Shown here: positions 61,665 to 64,000 of the stretch, in pieces
Layout: each line of letters opens with the position of its first letter
Numbering within the stretch: position 1 is the stretch's first letter
From: Cyclobacteriaceae bacterium
GTDB lineage: Bacteria; Bacteroidota; Bacteroidia; Cytophagales; Cyclobacteriaceae
Assembly: GCA_020436125.1 (NCBI GenBank)
Contig: JAGQYK010000003.1
Coordinates: forward strand, 1-64,000
DNA: 64,000 nucleotides
Direction: 5' to 3'
Position numbers and translations under genes: made by a program
The notes under the pieces: generated by a model
What the model was told of the DNA's origin: nothing
The model's database searches: none
Seen by the model: the letters and a program-made list of their open reading frames with translations, nothing else

Positions 61665-63161
61665 ATGAAAAAACTTCTATCCCTAACCCTTTGCTCCCTT
61701 TTAATTGGTGCCTGTAGTCAAAATCGTTTCGATGTTATCATAAGAAACGCGCAAGTGATTGATGGCAGTGGCTCCCCTTCTTTTATTGGAGACGTTGGTT
61801 TTAACGCGGACACCATTGCAGCAGTTGGAGATTTATCAAAAGCTATTTCTGAAAAGGAGATCAATGCAACGGGTTTGGTTTTAGCTCCTGGTTTTATTGA
61901 CACGCATAGCCATCATGATAGGGGCATGTTTGAAAGCAGAGATTTGTTGGCACTCACTAGCCAGGGCGTTACTACAATGATTGTTGGGCAAGATGGCGGG
62001 TCGCAGTTCCCCTTAACAAAGTTGACCAGTAGGCTAGATAGTACACCAGTAGCCATCAACGTAGGGTCTTATACTGGGCACAATACACTAAGAAGAATGG
62101 TTTTGGGTGAGAAATATCAAAGAGAGGCTACCCAAGAAGAGGTAGATCAAATGAAGAAGATGTTGGCGCAAGACATGAAGTCAGGATCGTTGGGGTTGTC
62201 TACAGGTTTGGAATATGATCCTGGCATTTATTCCAATAAAAAAGAAGTACTTGAATTAGCTGATATAGTAGCTCAGTATAATGGAAGATACATTAGTCAC
62301 ATGCGCAGTGAGGATCGTTATTTCTGGGATGCATTAAAAGAGATCATCAACATTGGGAAGCAGAGTGGGGTGCCTGTTCAGATTTCTCATGCTAAGCTGG
62401 CTATGAAAAGCCTGTGGGGGCAATCAAACAAAGTGATTGAGATATTGGATTCAGCCAGAAATTCAGGAATAGACATTACTGCTGATATTTATCCTTACCC
62501 GTACTGGCAATCCACCATGACGGTGTTGTTTCCGGAGCGGAATTTTAAGGATAGAGCGGCAGCAAGCTTTGCGTTATCTGAGTTAACAACTCCTGAAGGC
62601 GTTCTTATTGGAGATTATTCACCTATTTCGGAGTACATAGGTAAAACTTTAGCAGAAGTGGCATCCATTAGAAAAACCGATCCTGTACAAACCCTTATGG
62701 ATTTAATTGAAATCGTTGAAAAGCAAGATGGAGATGAGAGTATTATTGCTACGAGTATGACTGAGGAGGATATAAAGCGCATTATGAAATGGCCCTATAC
62801 AAATATTTGTTCTGATGGCACCACAGAAGGACTTCATCCGCGTGGGCATGGGTCATTCACCAAAATATTGCGACATTATGTTAATGAGGAACACACGTTG
62901 TCATTAGAAGAAGCAATACATAAGATGACCCAACAAGCAGCAACGAATTTAAATTTGAAAAAAATAGGCGAGATTAAGCCTGGATATTATGCTGATCTGG
63001 TATTGTTTGATCCTGTTTCGGTTGCGGATAAAGCTACTTCCGATCAACCCCATGCTTTGTCTACTGGAATAATGAGCGTAATTGTAAATGGTGTTGAAGT
63101 GCTTAATGAAAGCGGTTCCACTCATCAATTTTCGGGTAGAACAATAAGAAGGGAGAACTAG
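61665..63161 (+). CDS. D-aminoacylase/amidohydrolase-type lipoprotein
   Basis: A 498-residue amidohydrolase with a lipobox (LLIGACSQ, Cys at about 17). The metal HxH is in APGFIDTHSHHDRGM, followed by GVTTMIVGQDG and, further on, ISHMRSED and CSDGTTEGLHPRGHG. The best match is the N-acyl-D-amino-acid deacylase group. It is probably anchored at the periplasmic face or outer membrane, which is unusual for this mostly cytoplasmic family but common in Bacteroidota. The ATG follows the methyltransferase stop after three bases. Confidence 0.87.
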   Translation: MKKLLSLTLCSLLIGACSQNRFDVIIRNAQVIDGSGSPSFIGDVGFNADTIAAVGDLSKAISEKEINATGLVLAPGFIDTHSHHDRGMFESRDLLALTSQGVTTMIVGQDGGSQFPLTKLTSRLDSTPVAINVGSYTGHNTLRRMVLGEKYQREATQEEVDQMKKMLAQDMKSGSLGLSTGLEYDPGIYSNKKEVLELADIVAQYNGRYISHMRSEDRYFWDALKEIINIGKQSGVPVQISHAKLAMKSLWGQSNKVIEILDSARNSGIDITADIYPYPYWQSTMTVLFPERNFKDRAAASFALSELTTPEGVLIGDYSPISEYIGKTLAEVASIRKTDPVQTLMDLIEIVEKQDGDESIIATSMTEEDIKRIMKWPYTNICSDGTTEGLHPRGHGSFTKILRHYVNEEHTLSLEEAIHKMTQQAATNLNLKKIGEIKPGYYADLVLFDPVSVADKATSDQPHALSTGIMSVIVNGVEVLNESGSTHQFSGRTIRREN

Positions 63162-63184
63162 GTACTCAAAGAAATAATTTCAGT

Positions 63185-64000
63185 ATGGAACAGGAAACTA
63201 AAGAGGAAAAAGTACCTAAGAAAACGTTGGGAAAAACCCTTCGCCAGCTCCTCAGTTATCAGTTTAATCTGGGCTTTGACAAATCTCAGGAAGATCAAAT
63301 CGTAGAGGATATTCGTACGAGCGTTGAGTTTCGTGGAATGAACCTTTGGGTGTTGATCTTCGCGATCTTCATCGCCTCCATCGGCCTCAATATGAACTCT
63401 ACAGCAGTTGTAATTGGGGCAATGTTAATTTCACCTTTGATGGGGCCTATCATTGGCTTGGGAGTAGGAGTAGGAATTTATGATTTTGCGCTTATAAAAC
63501 GAGCATTAAGAAACCTGGGTGTAGCTACTGTAATAAGCCTGATTGCTTCTACTGTTTATTTCTTGATGACTCCACTCAGTGATGCCAGTTCTGAATTGCT
63601 TTCCAGAACAACACCCACGATTTGGGATGTGTTCATTGCTTTCTTTGGCGGGTTAGCAGGAATAATTGCCTATACCAACAAACAAAAAGGAAATGTTATT
63701 CCTGGTGTGGCCATTGCTACTGCACTGATGCCACCGCTTTGCACCGCTGGATATGGCATTGCAACTGGCAACTGGCCTTTCTTTCTTGGCGCTTTCTTCC
63801 TCTATTTCATCAATAGTATTTTCATAGCGATTGCAACTTACTTGATGGTAAAGTACCAACGCTTTTCACTGTATAGTTTTGTGGATGCCCATACAGAAAG
63901 AAGGGTAAGAAGATACATTGCACTGGTCGTGATCTTAACCATCGGGCCGAGTGTTTTTATGGCTTATCAGATTGTGACTAAAACCTTCTACGAACAAAGT
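63185..64000 (+). CDS. DUF389-family membrane protein (partial)
   Basis: The first 272 codons of a gene that runs off the right edge. After a charged start (MEQETKEEKVPKKTLG) come several helices with the DUF389/TIGR00341 core: RGMNLWVLIFAIFIASIGLN, NSTAVVIGAMLISPLMGPIIGLGVGVG, VIPGVAIATALMPPLCTAGYGIATGNW. The family is of unknown function and is found in many bacteria. It begins 23 bases after the D-aminoacylase-like stop and probably shares its transcript. Confidence 0.9.
   Translation, partial: MEQETKEEKVPKKTLGKTLRQLLSYQFNLGFDKSQEDQIVEDIRTSVEFRGMNLWVLIFAIFIASIGLNMNSTAVVIGAMLISPLMGPIIGLGVGVGIYDFALIKRALRNLGVATVISLIASTVYFLMTPLSDASSELLSRTTPTIWDVFIAFFGGLAGIIAYTNKQKGNVIPGVAIATALMPPLCTAGYGIATGNWPFFLGAFFLYFINSIFIAIATYLMVKYQRFSLYSFVDAHTERRVRRYIALVVILTIGPSVFMAYQIVTKTFYEQS

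Noticed and set aside
1..64000. CRISPR arrays, prophage, insertion sequences, plasmid or conjugation genes
   Set aside because: No direct-repeat array, transposase, integrase, phage structural or relaxase gene was seen anywhere in the window.

Overview
The window is 64 kb of AT-rich, gene-dense chromosome from a member of the Bacteroidota, most likely the order Cytophagales. The evidence is the family content (DUF4252 pair, DUF4249 lipoprotein behind a TonB-dependent receptor, DUF4199 pair, BatA-type protein, PD40/OmpA fusion, DAHP synthase fused to chorismate mutase), promoter -7 elements of the form TAnnTTTG, and a tmRNA encoding the tag GESNYALAA. No prophage, insertion sequence, CRISPR array or plasmid gene was seen; this looks like core chromosome with a lineage-specific envelope and regulatory layer.

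Layout. 0-9 kb: a partial Ldh-type dehydrogenase, a MuiA-like protein, an exopolyphosphatase, then a signalling and stress block (receiver-only protein, NtrC-type regulator, outer-membrane barrel, CHASE3 histidine kinase, CsbD protein, small coiled-coil lipoprotein). 9-17.5 kb: acyl-CoA carboxyltransferase, M42 peptidase, a BtuF-like binding protein, the shikimate genes aroA, aroB and DAHPS-chorismate mutase, and proline dehydrogenase. 17.6-26 kb: lysS, LptD-like protein divergent from a cell-wall amidase and an MCE-domain protein, a second carboxyltransferase and a SirB1-like protein. 26-32 kb: housekeeping genes (redoxin, Sfp-type transferase, WD40, DivIVA, folB, IscA-like, dtd). 32-39.8 kb: a pentameric ligand-gated channel homologue, a PD40/OmpA protein behind a sigma-54 promoter, an ECF sigma factor operon with two DUF4252 proteins, and an ABC exporter. 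39.8-48 kb: serine hydrolase, SDR, zinc-ribbon protein, a short SSB, and an NtrY/NtrC-like pair divergent from a large FtsX-type permease that has its own sigma-54 promoter and a palindromic upstream site. 48-57 kb: BatA-type protein, a dihydroorotase homologue lacking its metal ligands, two DUF4199 proteins, a glycosyltransferase, and a TonB receptor with DUF4249 lipoprotein. 57-64 kb: tmRNA, a lysine/alanine-rich histone H1-like protein, tRNA-Arg(CCG), a PLP decarboxylase coupled to a ureohydrolase, a methyltransferase, a D-aminoacylase-like lipoprotein and a partial DUF389 membrane protein.

How it fits together. The clearest regulatory story is sigma-54: two NtrC-family activators are encoded here, and two promoters with exact GG-N10-GC spacing precede envelope genes (33740-33755 and 45658-45674). 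The divergent kinase/regulator beside the second promoter makes a self-contained envelope-sensing module likely. The most unusual proteins are the channel homologue (32166-33110) and the apparent dihydroorotase pseudoenzyme (50241-51503). Many genes are tightly packed: several convergent pairs share stop codons, and several terminator hairpins are built from the last codons of the genes they end.
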